A stretch of DNA of 64,000 nt from Streptomyces sp. NBC_01497 (GTDB lineage Bacteria; Actinomycetota; Actinomycetes; Streptomycetales; Streptomycetaceae), in NCBI RefSeq assembly GCF_036250695.1, contig NZ_CP109427.1:248001-312000 (forward strand). The letters are read 5' to 3'. Positions 1-8,291 of this stretch are shown here, in pieces. The translations under genes and the position numbers were made by a program. The notes beneath the pieces are model-generated. The model was not told the origin of the DNA and did no database searches. It was given only the letters and a program-made list of their open reading frames with translations. Positions within the stretch are counted from its first letter, which is position 1, and the number at the start of each line of letters is the position of its first letter.

Positions 1-496
1 ACAGTGCGAAGACGAGTGACGTGTCCGGCAGCGACGGATCGGACAGCTCCCGGTACTCGTCCGCCAGTGCCTGCAGCCGCGCCCCCAGCTCCGCGAACTG
101 GTCCTCGGTGAGCCGCAGATGCGCCATCCGTACGTGCCGCTCGCCATCGACCGGCGATGCCTCCAGGTCCGCCACCGCATGCCGCATCAGCACATCCGGC
201 CCTCCCTCGCCCGGATCCGGCAGCACGATCGCCCGCGCGGCCATCGCGTAGTACCGCTCAGTGACCCCCCGGACCTTCCGCGTTCGTACCACCTGCACCA
301 GGCCGGCCCGTTCGAGCAGCCGCACGTGGTAGCTGGAACTCCCCTTCGCGAGGCCCATCCGCTCGGCGATCTGCGTAATCGTCGCGGGCTCGAAGCGGAG
401 CACGGCCATGATCCGGTGACGTGTGAGGTTGGAGACGGCGCGTAGTTGCTCGTCAGTGGTGACGTGGAAGGTCTCAGGGAGTTCATCGGTGGGCAT
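1..496 (-). CDS. ArsR-type winged-helix transcriptional regulator (3' end outside window)
   Basis: Reading the minus strand from the ATG at 496 gives an open frame of at least 165 codons that runs off the left edge, so the C-terminus is missing. The start reads MPTDELPETFHVTTDEQLRA. Residues about 20-85 form a winged helix-turn-helix: 'LTRHRIMAVLRFEPATITQ', then 'AERMGLAKGSSSYHVRLLE' as the recognition helix, then a basic wing. This is typical of ArsR/DUF5937-like repressors that read a small ligand or metal. No cysteine metal site is visible in the part seen, so a non-metal effector is as likely. The gene points out of the window and its target cannot be named. Confidence 0.85.
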   Translation of the reverse strand, partial: MPTDELPETFHVTTDEQLRAVSNLTRHRIMAVLRFEPATITQIAERMGLAKGSSSYHVRLLERAGLVQVVRTRKVRGVTERYYAMAARAIVLPDPGEGGPDVLMRHAVADLEASPVDGERHVRMAHLRLTEDQFAELGARLQALADEYRELSDPSLPDTSLVFAL

Positions 497-1100
497 GTGA
501 GCAATAGTCAACGATTCTTGACCATTGAGCAAGGGGATTTACACGGACTTCCAGAATCTGCAGTCCGGCGCGCGAGATCTTCTGCCGAAGCCCCCCGCCC
601 GCCGCCCGTCCGGGGGAGCCCTCCAGAAGCCCCGGCGAGCTCAAGTAGTCAGCTCATCGCCGCTGTTCGGGAGGCCGGCGTGGACCTCTGCCTGGGCGCC
701 ACAGCCGTGGTCCTCGCGCAAACGATGACGCTGTGCCGTCTCCGCCTGCAGCGCCCGTAGCGTGCGGGACAAGGCGCCGCCCAACACCCGCCTGCGGCAA
801 CGCGTGTACATCGCCTGACGGGAGCCGGGTCCGTCCTGCACCTCCCGCCGGACGGACCCGGCGCGAAACTCCACACCAGCCGTCAGCACCACTCGGTCAT
901 TCGACCGCAGCCACCCCGGCCGGACCCGAAGCTCAACGGACCGGGGCCCCACCGCATCACCCACGCCGTCGTCCTCCACCAACTGGCATCCACCTGACCC
1001 GACTCATAGCCACTGCCCCACGCCGGTCGCATATCATGGAATAGAATCCTGAAATCGTGAATCGTTCCGCCAAGATACTCGAATATGTGAGGCGACTCGG
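497..1100. other. Intergenic stretch without a convincing gene
   Basis: Six hundred bases between the ArsR-type gene and the DinB-like gene. The frames that stay open have arginine/proline-rich translations typical of shadow frames in GC-rich DNA. The last 70 bases before 1101 are clearly more AT-rich and probably hold the promoter of the next gene. Confidence 0.5.
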
Positions 1101-1739
1101 ATGGATCTTACATTTTCTCACAGCACGTCGATTCGGCAGATGGTGGCCGCTGAACGCGGCGACCTCGTCGCCCTCCTGAAAACACTCTCATTCGACGAGT
1201 GGGAGATGCCATCGCTCTGCGAGGGATGGAGAGTTCGAGACGTGGTCGCACACCTGTGCTACGACTCCGTTCCGCCCGCCAAATACCTGGCCGCATTCGC
1301 ACGAAACGGATTCTCTGGACGCCGCCTCAATAATGAGCTGATCGACAGGGCCAGAGACCTCACCCCCACAGAACTCATCGGCACCCTTACCTCAACGATC
1401 GGCCGGGGCACGAGCACCGTACTGGCTCCGACCGTTGCGCTGTCCGACACTTTCGTTCATCAGCAGGACATCCGACGTCCGCTGGGTCGTCCCCGCACCA
1501 TCCCAACTGATCGGCTGCTGACGATCCTCAACCATCCCGATCCGTTCGCGTCGTCCCGGCACCGAACACGCGATCTGCGTTTCGTGGCGACCGACGCGCC
1601 ATGGTCTCGCGGCCACGGACCCGAGGTTCGGGGACCCGGGGAGGCGATTTGCCTCGCCGTTATGGGCCGCCCGGCCGCGCTGGATCAGCTTGAGGGGAAA
1701 GGCCTGCAGGCATTCAGAGAGCAATTCACCGCGAATTGA
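1101..1739 (+). CDS. DinB-like / mycothiol-dependent maleylpyruvate isomerase family protein (TIGR03083-like)
   Basis: A 212-residue cytoplasmic protein. The family is a four-helix DinB fold that binds a metal through histidines and, in some members, uses mycothiol for isomerase or transferase chemistry. Visible hallmarks are 'CEGWRVRDVVAHL' (residues 40-52, with His51 as a likely ligand) and 'FVHQQDIRRPLG' (118-129, His120). The C-terminal 80 residues match the small domain that often follows and ends shortly after 'VMGRPAALDQLEGKG'. The start is the ATG after an AT-rich leader. Substrate is unknown; most Streptomyces genomes carry many paralogues. It stands alone between non-coding stretches. 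Confidence 0.8.
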   Translation: MDLTFSHSTSIRQMVAAERGDLVALLKTLSFDEWEMPSLCEGWRVRDVVAHLCYDSVPPAKYLAAFARNGFSGRRLNNELIDRARDLTPTELIGTLTSTIGRGTSTVLAPTVALSDTFVHQQDIRRPLGRPRTIPTDRLLTILNHPDPFASSRHRTRDLRFVATDAPWSRGHGPEVRGPGEAICLAVMGRPAALDQLEGKGLQAFREQFTAN

Positions 1740-2144
1740 TCACCTGCCAGGTCAACGCATTCCCCCGCCGTAGTGGCGTCGGGGACACCTCGACTCGGGG
1801 GAACTCAAGCCCGGCCGCTGCGACAGAGGCGAGGGCATCGCCCACTGAGTGGCGTGAGGCGAGCACACTCGTTGAGACGGAACCGGTTCTCGCGCACACA
1901 GCACTGCGGCCTCGACTGTGGCGGCCACCGGTCGCATTGCAGGTGCTCGTTGTGTGTGGAGCGGACCCACCTCCAGGGTGCGGGCGCGGCGACCGCCGGA
2001 CGGTCTCGCTCCGGACGACGGACTGCAGGAGCGCGTCCCGCCTACGGCACACACGGCCGGTGGTCCTGGGGTGAGGACGACGGCGGGTTGCCCGCGGGAC
2101 GACGCCAACTTCCCGGCAGCGCACAGAGCTTCTACCATGACGGG
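1740..2144. other. Intergenic stretch, nothing recognised
   Basis: Open frames on both strands give low-complexity Arg/Pro/Ala translations and none resembles a known family. Probably non-coding or very old remnant DNA. Confidence 0.4.
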
Positions 2145-2711
2145 GTGTCCGGTACGGGGAGTGGGAGACGTTCGGCGCAGACGCTGGGCCTCGTCGTCCT
2201 GACCCTTCTCCTGGTCGGGTTGTATCTCGTCTCCGCGTTCGCGGATGTCCACGCGCGGGCGAGAACCGACCTGTCCGTGGCCATCGCCGTCCTGACGAGC
2301 CTGCTGGTGCTGCTGAACCGGCCTGCTCTGCGCCCGTCGGCCTCCGAGGCGGTGCGGCGCTCCTCCTTCGTCGCCTTCACGGGACGGCTTGTGATCGTGG
2401 TGGTCTGGATCGTCCAGGCGCTCCTCTTCGGTTTCTCGGGATACTTCGTCTCCAGCGGCTTCCAGCAGCCGGGGTTCCACGGCCGGGTCGCTCTGCTCGC
2501 GGCCGTCGGCCAGGCTCTCGCCGTGCTGGCACTGTGCGCCAGGAGCATGGCCGCTTTCCGTCCCGACTGGGGCTTCTCCCCCAGTGCCGGGAAGCCGGCG
2601 CCAGGCGGCCGGTTCGACACGTTCACCGTCCGAGTGCGGCCACGAGCCGGCACCGGACCCCGCGCACTGCCACGGCATCCACCACTACCGCCCCCGTGCC
2701 GGCGAGTCTGA
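2145..2711 (+). CDS. Small four-helix integral membrane protein, unknown function
   Basis: Read from the GTG at 2145 this is a 188-residue protein with four strongly hydrophobic segments: about residues 10-28 ('LGLVVLTLLLVGLYLVSAF'), 42-58, 83-102 ('LVIVVVWIVQALLFGFSGYF') and 120-140. The open frame extends further upstream to 1773, but that part is arginine-rich and looks non-coding, so the GTG is preferred. The tail after about residue 150 is polar and proline-rich and may be poorly conserved. I do not recognise a family; the topology suggests a small inner-membrane protein. No operon partner is visible. Confidence 0.6.
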   Translation: MSGTGSGRRSAQTLGLVVLTLLLVGLYLVSAFADVHARARTDLSVAIAVLTSLLVLLNRPALRPSASEAVRRSSFVAFTGRLVIVVVWIVQALLFGFSGYFVSSGFQQPGFHGRVALLAAVGQALAVLALCARSMAAFRPDWGFSPSAGKPAPGGRFDTFTVRVRPRAGTGPRALPRHPPLPPPCRRV

Positions 2712-2995
2712 CAAGGCGCCATGGGTGACGATCGGCACCGCGGGTCACACGCCCCGGGCCCACGTGGCGAGGCTCGACGGCGGGTCAATGGCGCCGGCAC
2801 CTCGGCGCCGCACGGACCTCCGCCCGCCGCCATCACCGAACGGGAGCCGGTCAGCCCGCGGTGACCCGTACCTCTCCGTTCCTGACGGCCCGGGCCTTTG
2901 GGACGTGCCTTAACGGTCAGGCCGGGTAGGAGTGGGCGAGAATCGCCGCGGGTCGTTGCGAACCTGCGGCCCGGTGAATCGGGAGAGGAAACCGC

Positions 2996-3766
2996 ATGCC
3001 CTCCGAGAGTTCGAAGAAGCTGCCGCTGTCCGGGACCGTCGCCCTGGTGACCGGAGCATCCAGCGGTATCGGTGCGGAGGTGGCAGCGCAGATCGCGCGG
3101 CACGGTGGAGCCGTCGCCGTAGTGGCGCGCCGGGCCGACCGTCTGGAAGACCTCGCCCGCCGGGTGGACGACGACGGCGGCACATCGTTCATGATTCCCG
3201 CCGAACTGGGCGGCGCCGAGTCCGCACAAACCGTGGTGGACGCCGTGATCAGTCGTTTCGGCAGGCTCGACGTACTGGTCAACAACGCCGGGTACGGCGT
3301 ACGCGCCGACGTCGAGGACAGCGATCCTGCCGACTGGGACACCATGGTGGACGTCAATCTGCGCGCCGTGGTGCACCTCTCCCGCTGCGCGCTGCCGCAT
3401 CTGCTGAGCGCGGCGTCGCAGGGCCCCCGCGGCGTCGGGGACCTGGTGACGATCGGCTCCGTGGCCGGCCGCATCCCCCGGCCGCACAACAGCGTCTACT
3501 CGGCGACCAAGCACGCCGTCAGCGCGTTCACCGAAGCGCTTCGCGCCGAGGTGACCGGCCGGGGCGTACGGGTCGGCATCGTGGAACCCGGGATGGTGCG
3601 TACCGAGATGACCGCGGGCGGACAGTCGAAGGCCGGCGGCAGCATGCCACCGCAGAAATGGCTCGCACCCGAGGACATCGCGAGGTCCGTGCTGTTCATG
3701 GTGGAGCAGCCGCCGCACACCGCCGTCAACGAGATCATGATCCGTCCCACCGCGCAGGAGCACTGA
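2996..3766 (+). CDS. Short-chain dehydrogenase/reductase (classical SDR)
   Basis: A 256-residue NAD(P)-dependent oxidoreductase with every classical SDR mark: the cofactor-binding 'TGASSGIG' (residues 19-26), 'NNAG' (96-99), and the catalytic triad Ser155, Tyr168, Lys172 in 'SVAGRIPRPHNSVYSATKH'. An Arg-rich segment after the second β-strand ('VVARRADRLEDL') suggests NADPH preference. After the active site it has 'IVEPGMVRTEM'. A good ribosome binding site (GGGAGAGG) lies just before the ATG. The substrate cannot be told from sequence. It sits alone, with a decayed DUF5996 gene downstream on the other strand. Confidence 0.9.
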   Translation: MPSESSKKLPLSGTVALVTGASSGIGAEVAAQIARHGGAVAVVARRADRLEDLARRVDDDGGTSFMIPAELGGAESAQTVVDAVISRFGRLDVLVNNAGYGVRADVEDSDPADWDTMVDVNLRAVVHLSRCALPHLLSAASQGPRGVGDLVTIGSVAGRIPRPHNSVYSATKHAVSAFTEALRAEVTGRGVRVGIVEPGMVRTEMTAGGQSKAGGSMPPQKWLAPEDIARSVLFMVEQPPHTAVNEIMIRPTAQEH

Positions 3767-3814
3767 ACGGGGAAGGAGGAACCGGCGTCCCGGAGGGACC
3801 GGCGTTCCCGTCAC

Positions 3815-4110
3815 ACCCTGCCCCTCGTCGGGTGCGCTTGCGTGGTGTGGGGGCGCGGGGCGGCCCGAGAAGCGGGAGGTGGCCAGATCCATCGCCCCCG
3901 CCAGGCGGACCGGGCTGCTCTTGCCCAGGAAGCGGCTACGGAACTCCTCCAGCACACAGTCCCGTTCGACCAGACTGACCAGTGTCGACGCGCTTGTCCG
4001 GCATCGTGGGAGGCGGGCGTGTCGTCCCCGGGGAAGAGGATCGCGCCCTCGATCTCCATCTCCACGGGCATCGGCCAGATAGGGTGTCCGGGCCGAAGGT
4101 GACCATCTCG
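3815..4110 (-). pseudogene. Decayed DUF5996 family gene (frameshifted, 5'-truncated)
   Basis: Pieces of a DUF5996 protein lie in two minus-strand frames. From about 4080 one frame reads 'IWPMPVEMEIEGAILFPGDD' and continues 'ASHDAGQARRHW'. After a shift another reads 'LVSLVERDCVLEEFRSRFLG', then 'AMDLATSRFSGRPAPPH'. DUF5996 proteins share the order 'IWPMPVE…YD…FW…VDRVLxEFRGRFxGKxSPVHFFWGxFDLAxTRFSGRxAPxH'. Here the FFWG stretch is corrupted and the N-terminal half is missing. Identification is by remembered family pattern; function of the family is unknown. Confidence 0.6.
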
Positions 4111-4571
4111 TGCAGCACGGGTGTGGAGAAGTCACCGACGAACCGCGGCTCCCTCGCCACGGTGGGATGTTCCCGTCCGAGGTCATGCACCGGCGTCCGT
4201 TGATCGGCTTCACCGACCATCCCCCATGTGCGGCCCACGGCAACGAGCCTGGCCCGCGGGCCCGTCGAGCACCGGCGGGGAGGCCCTGGCATGAACCCAT
4301 ACATCGCCGCCGAGGCGTCCCCCTGGGCCGTGGGCTGGGACACACTCGTCTCCCCATGCCCCGGTGGACTGCCGGGACCGGCCTCAAAGGTCCGTGACCG
4401 GAGTGGCCACATACCGAGCCGTTCCCCGGCGGGAGGCCCGCCGGGGAACAGACGGCCTGCCACGACGGCCGGGCCAGGGGCGCGGCGGGAGGGAGGCGGG
4501 AGCGCCAGAGCCGCTCTCCCGTCCCGCCTTTTCGATCGGCACCGCCGCAGGCCGACTCGTGTGCCGGCGGG

Positions 4572-5669
4572 TCAGCCGGCTGCGGAGTTGTCGCCGTCCT
4601 TCTCCGGCACCATGCCGTGCTGGTCGACGACTCCGCTCTGGAGGATGGCGGCGGAGCCGGCCAGGGCGCTCGCCTCACCGGGCTTCTTGAGGTACCAGCG
4701 GGCGCCGAGGAGCGTCAGGCTGTGCTTGTCGAAGATCCACACGTCGCGGCTCGCGGAGGAATCGTCCTCGCGGGTGATGCCGATGCCGTGGCGGCCGGCC
4801 GTGTCCACCGCGTCGGGAACCTCCCGCACACCGGGGATCTCGGCCATCGCGCGGTAGAAGGCCGCGGCGTTCTGGGCCGGCATGAGGTTGGTACTCAGAA
4901 TGTCCCCGATCATCTCGAAGACGGCCTGGTCCTTGGACTCGTGTTCGCCTACCTGGCTGTGGGCGGCGAGCAGCTTCAACAGCTCGCCGGGGTCGGTCGG
5001 CAGGGACGCCAGCCACCGGTAGGTGGGCCGATCGAACCCGGGGGCCTCGGCGCCGCTGCTGTCCGAACCGTCGGGGACGCCGACTTCGATCGGGAGGTCC
5101 TCACCGGCCATCTGGGCGTCCTTGCCCGTGTCGCGCGTCCAGCCGACGACGGTGACAGGGATGGGATCCTGCGACATCCAACGCTCGCTCTTGTGCGACT
5201 TGCCCAACTTCACAGGGCCGGTGAAGGTCCCCGTGTTCTCCTGGACGAGGCTGCGGATGTAGACGTACTGACTGTCCTTGACCGGCGTGACATCGGTCTT
5301 CAGGGAGGCGTCGGCGATCCGGTGGAGTGCGGTGACGGCCCGCGGCGTGCTCTCCAGCGAGGATGCGGGGGTGTTTCCGGCGCCGCCGGTCAGTGTGAGG
5401 ACCAGGGTCCCGGCCAGGGCCAGCGAGGCGGCCGGCACCAGCACAACGGGCCGCAGCAGCCTGCGCCGGAGCGACGGGGCGGGCGGCGCGGTGGCATGCG
5501 GGGCGGTGGCGTCGCGGTCGTGGTCGATCTGCTGCATCAGGATGTCCTTGTAGTGGAGGTGACGCCCGGCGGGCAGGTCGAACTCCATGGGCTGCGGCAG
5601 CAGTCGGGCCAGTTCCTCCACGTCGTTCGGCTGGGGGCGGCCGGAACTGGACGATTGGGCGGCGTTCAT
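4572..5669 (-). CDS. CU044_5270-type membrane-anchored protein, likely partner of the adjacent ECF sigma factor
   Basis: A 365-residue protein with a cytoplasmic N-terminus (1-90), one transmembrane helix at about 93-113 ('VVLVPAASLALAGTLVLTL') and an extracytoplasmic domain of about 250 residues. This layout is typical of the CU044_5270 family, which is almost always encoded directly after an ECF sigma factor and is thought to take the place of an anti-sigma factor. Its ATG overlaps the sigma stop codon by 4 bases (5666-5669), so the two are translationally coupled. A short N-terminal region with 'DVEELARLLPQPMEFDLPAG' could contact the sigma factor; this is inference. No zinc-binding HxxxCxxC motif is present. 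Confidence 0.8.
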   Translation of the reverse strand: MNAAQSSSSGRPQPNDVEELARLLPQPMEFDLPAGRHLHYKDILMQQIDHDRDATAPHATAPPAPSLRRRLLRPVVLVPAASLALAGTLVLTLTGGAGNTPASSLESTPRAVTALHRIADASLKTDVTPVKDSQYVYIRSLVQENTGTFTGPVKLGKSHKSERWMSQDPIPVTVVGWTRDTGKDAQMAGEDLPIEVGVPDGSDSSGAEAPGFDRPTYRWLASLPTDPGELLKLLAAHSQVGEHESKDQAVFEMIGDILSTNLMPAQNAAAFYRAMAEIPGVREVPDAVDTAGRHGIGITREDDSSASRDVWIFDKHSLTLLGARWYLKKPGEASALAGSAAILQSGVVDQHGMVPEKDGDNSAAG

Positions 5670-6352
5670 GAGTTCTCCTCCCGGAGGGGCAGGGCCGCGA
5701 AGGCGGCTTCACTTCTTCCCTCTCCGCGGACCTTCCGCGGTTCCAGCCGTTCCTGATGTTCTTCGCTGAGCCTGCCGAGGCGGGCGCGGGCACGAGAGAG
5801 ACGCGAGCGCACGGTGCCCACCGGCACCCCGAGCGCCTCGGCGGCCTGCGCGTAATCCAGACCCGACCACACGCACAAGGCGATCACCTCCCGTTCCTGG
5901 CGGCGCAGCCCGCTCAGTGCGGCGTGGACCGCCTCCAGTCGGCGGGAGTCGTCGAGGCGGCCGACCGCCTCCTCCGCGAAGTCGGGCACCGGGGGCAGGG
6001 GCGGCCGGTGGGCCAGGAAGGTGAGACGCCGCCGCAGGCCGCGGTTGGCGTTGTACGCCTTGTGCGTCGCGATCCCCAGCAGCCAGGGCACGGGCGAACC
6101 GCCCTCGGGTTCAAGCCGATCCCGGCGCGACCAGGCGGCCAGGAAGGTCTCGGACAGCACCTCCTCCGCGGTCGACCAGTTGCCGGTCAGCCGCAGGGCG
6201 TGGTTGTAGACCAGCTGCGCGTGTTCCTCGTAGAGATCGGCGAACGCCTGGCGGTCTCCCGCCCGGATGCGCACGCGCACGCCGTCTCCGTCGTCGTCTT
6301 TGTTCCTCACACCCGTTATCTCTCCGCGAGCCGTCAGGGGTTCCTGTGGCAT
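5666..6352 (-). CDS. ECF-family RNA polymerase sigma factor
   Basis: A 228-residue group 4 sigma factor. Region 2 spans about residues 25-95 ('FADLYEEHAQLVYNHALRLT' and 'AEEVLSETFLAAW'), and region 4 about 145-195 ('LRRQEREVIALCVWSGLDYA', 'LGVPVGTVRSRLSRARARLG'). It redirects RNA polymerase to a small stress regulon, most likely including its own operon. It is the first gene of a two-gene operon with the CU044_5270-type gene. The track start (MPQEPLT) lacks an obvious ribosome binding site; the GTG giving 'MRNKDDDGDG' about 15 codons later is an alternative. The last 25 residues are a basic tail not needed for region 4. Confidence 0.9.
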   Translation of the reverse strand: MPQEPLTARGEITGVRNKDDDGDGVRVRIRAGDRQAFADLYEEHAQLVYNHALRLTGNWSTAEEVLSETFLAAWSRRDRLEPEGGSPVPWLLGIATHKAYNANRGLRRRLTFLAHRPPLPPVPDFAEEAVGRLDDSRRLEAVHAALSGLRRQEREVIALCVWSGLDYAQAAEALGVPVGTVRSRLSRARARLGRLSEEHQERLEPRKVRGEGRSEAAFAALPLREENS

Positions 6353-6525
6353 GTCTCACGTCGTCGCGCCGGAGCGGTGGGACGGTCGGGGCAGTCCGGC
6401 CGCGTACGTGAAGACGGTACGGAAAGCCCCACGGTATTGCGGCCGGATCAGCCGTCACCGGCAATGCGGGCTTGCCCAGGGCCCTTTGGGTTTCCCCGCG
6501 CTGTCGGCATGAGGCTCGTTCCCGG

Positions 6526-6768
6526 TCAGGTGCGGCGCGAGAACCAGCGGCCGGCCTTCTGCTCGGGCACGGCCTGGTCCCGTGCCTCTCGTACGGTAGT
6601 CGCAGCCAGGTGATCGCAGTCGTCGCGGAGTTGCGGGTGGATGTCCTTCCCGGTGCTCCAGCCGTCGCTCACTCGGGCCGCCTTCCGCCGTGCCCCGGTG
6701 AACTTCCCACCACAGACGGCGCAGCCGGGACAGAGGGCCTTGCGGGCACTGTCCGTTTCTCTGATCAA
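6526..6768 (-). CDS. Small Cys-containing hypothetical protein
   Basis: An 80-residue open frame with 'CPGCAVCGG' near residues 13-21 and a conserved-looking 'STGKDIHPQLRDDCDHLAA'. The third codon positions are strongly G/C, as in real genes here, and the translation is balanced in composition rather than Arg/Pro-rich. The three clustered cysteines could bind zinc with one of the later His or Cys residues. I do not recognise the family. It lies upstream of, and divergent from, the lipoprotein gene. Confidence 0.35.
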   Translation of the reverse strand: MIRETDSARKALCPGCAVCGGKFTGARRKAARVSDGWSTGKDIHPQLRDDCDHLAATTVREARDQAVPEQKAGRWFSRRT

Positions 6769-6896
6769 GACCTGGACGGCCTCACACGCGAGAGCCTGAC
6801 GCCAGGGGCCCCGTCGCTCGGGAACGCCCCGCGCTTCTGCGGCGTCTCACCTGATGTCGGCTCACCTGGGCTGACGGGGCCCGGGGGGCGGCACGT

Positions 6897-7994
6897 ATGC
6901 GGGATCGGATCGGCCGCCGGCGTACTCGGAACGGCGTCCTCACGGTGGCGTTGGCCCTGGTCGCGCTGACCGGTACAGCAGGCTGCGGCGGCAGCAATAC
7001 GCCGCACAGGGGCCAGACGGCCGAGCTGTTCCGGTGGGACGTGGACGACACCGCGGCGATGCGCAAGCTGCCCTCCCACGTCGTCAGTGCCCTCTACGCC
7101 CTGAATACGGACGCCACCGGCATCGCCTACGGCTCCGACGGACGGCTGCGCGTCATGACCGCCTACCTGCTGCGGTTCGACACCGACCGCACGCTGCACG
7201 CCACCGACATCAGCGGAGGCAAGTCGGTGGACTGGCAGAACTACGGCTTGGTCGCCGAGCCCGGTGGGACCTTCCTGACCGTCCGCGGCGCCGAGGTCCT
7301 GCGGTGGCGGCCCGACGGCACGTCCCAGGTGGTGGCCGCCTTCGCTGCGGCAGACCGCAGGACGGGCGCCGCCGTTCCGGCCTCCGCACCGGTCGGGACC
7401 GTCCACGCAAGCTCCACCCCGCGGCTCGCCGGCGTCCGTCCCGACGGCTCCCTCGTGCTCGTCGACAGCGACGTCGTGTGGGCCCTCAAGGACGGCCGGC
7501 TGACCCGTCTCCTCCAACTCCCGGCCTCCGGCCACAAGGAGAATTCCAACACGCTGATGGAGGGCGGCGCCGTGAACCGGTCAGGCACCGTATGGACGGC
7601 CTCCGGCCCTCTCCACGCCCAGACGCTGGCCGGCCTGCGCACCGTCGCCCCCGACGGCACCGTCAGCCGCCCGGCACTGCCCACGAGAGTCGAGGGCGTG
7701 TCCGAGAAGCCGGCCTCGCTGCAGGTGGGATGGCTCACCGACGACGGCGCGAACGGCGTCTACGCCCACGTCTACAGCACCAGCGACGAGTACGTCCTCC
7801 ATGTCCGCCCCGGCAGCGCACGAGCCGTCGCCAGGGACACCCACTACCCGTCAGTGAACCGCTGCACGCTGCCCCACCACCCTGTGGACGCCATGTCGAT
7901 GCCGTGCGCGATCCCCGGGGAGCTCACCTACCACGCAGGCCACTTGGTGGCGGCGGGCGGCACGAACTACGTACTGACCCTGCCGCTCGCTTAG
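6897..7994 (+). CDS. Secreted lipoprotein with a β-propeller-like body
   Basis: A 365-residue protein with a twin-arginine-like, positively charged start (RDRIGRRRTRNG), a hydrophobic core (VLTVALALVALTGTAG) and a lipobox 'LTGTAGC' whose Cys at about residue 30 would be lipidated. It is therefore predicted to be anchored on the outer face of the cytoplasmic membrane. The mature part has repeated segments rich in G, D, W and T ('DGRLRVMTAYLL', 'GSLVLVDSDVVWALKDGRL'), as in β-propellers. Two Cys near the C-terminus (CTLPHHP, PCAIPG) probably form a disulfide. No enzymatic motif is seen and the role is unknown. Confidence 0.75.
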   Translation: MRDRIGRRRTRNGVLTVALALVALTGTAGCGGSNTPHRGQTAELFRWDVDDTAAMRKLPSHVVSALYALNTDATGIAYGSDGRLRVMTAYLLRFDTDRTLHATDISGGKSVDWQNYGLVAEPGGTFLTVRGAEVLRWRPDGTSQVVAAFAAADRRTGAAVPASAPVGTVHASSTPRLAGVRPDGSLVLVDSDVVWALKDGRLTRLLQLPASGHKENSNTLMEGGAVNRSGTVWTASGPLHAQTLAGLRTVAPDGTVSRPALPTRVEGVSEKPASLQVGWLTDDGANGVYAHVYSTSDEYVLHVRPGSARAVARDTHYPSVNRCTLPHHPVDAMSMPCAIPGELTYHAGHLVAAGGTNYVLTLPLA

Positions 7995-8001
7995 TACTGC
8001 G

Positions 8002-8061
8002 GCCGGGCTTCTTCATCGACCCCGGTCAACGGCTTGAGTAGGGGGAGTGAAGAAGCCCGGC
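8002..8061. repeat. 14-bp perfect inverted repeat with 32-base spacer, possible terminator between convergent genes
   Basis: GCCGGGCTTCTTCA at 8002-8015 and its exact reverse complement at 8048-8061. It lies eight bases after the lipoprotein stop codon, and the next gene on the other strand ends at 8292, so a terminator for one or both is plausible. The 32-base loop is long for an intrinsic terminator, so a mobile-element end or a protein site is also possible. A second weaker inverted pair (AGCGACGG at 8097-8104, CCGTCGCT at 8138-8145) follows. Confidence 0.55.
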
Positions 8062-8291
8062 TGGATTACCAGGGGCCACCGCAACGCTCAAAGCGTAGCG
8101 ACGGCCCCTGGGATCCGCCTTCCGCCGTGGGGGCGTTCCGTCGCTTTCGTTCACCAGGTCGGAAGTTGACGCACTCTCGCGCACTCCCCCGGGCGCGTGC
8201 ATCGCCCGTGTGGGACTGCGGGGAAACACGGCCCGCTGGTGTCCGGGTTCGCCGATGGCCCACGGAGGCGCGAGAACACGCCACCTGCGGT

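Noticed and set aside
2132..4678. 848-codon open frame on the minus strand
   Set aside because: It runs through the SDR gene and the membrane protein gene in antisense, is Arg/Pro/Gly-rich, and has no family similarity except the DUF5996 piece, which is treated separately.
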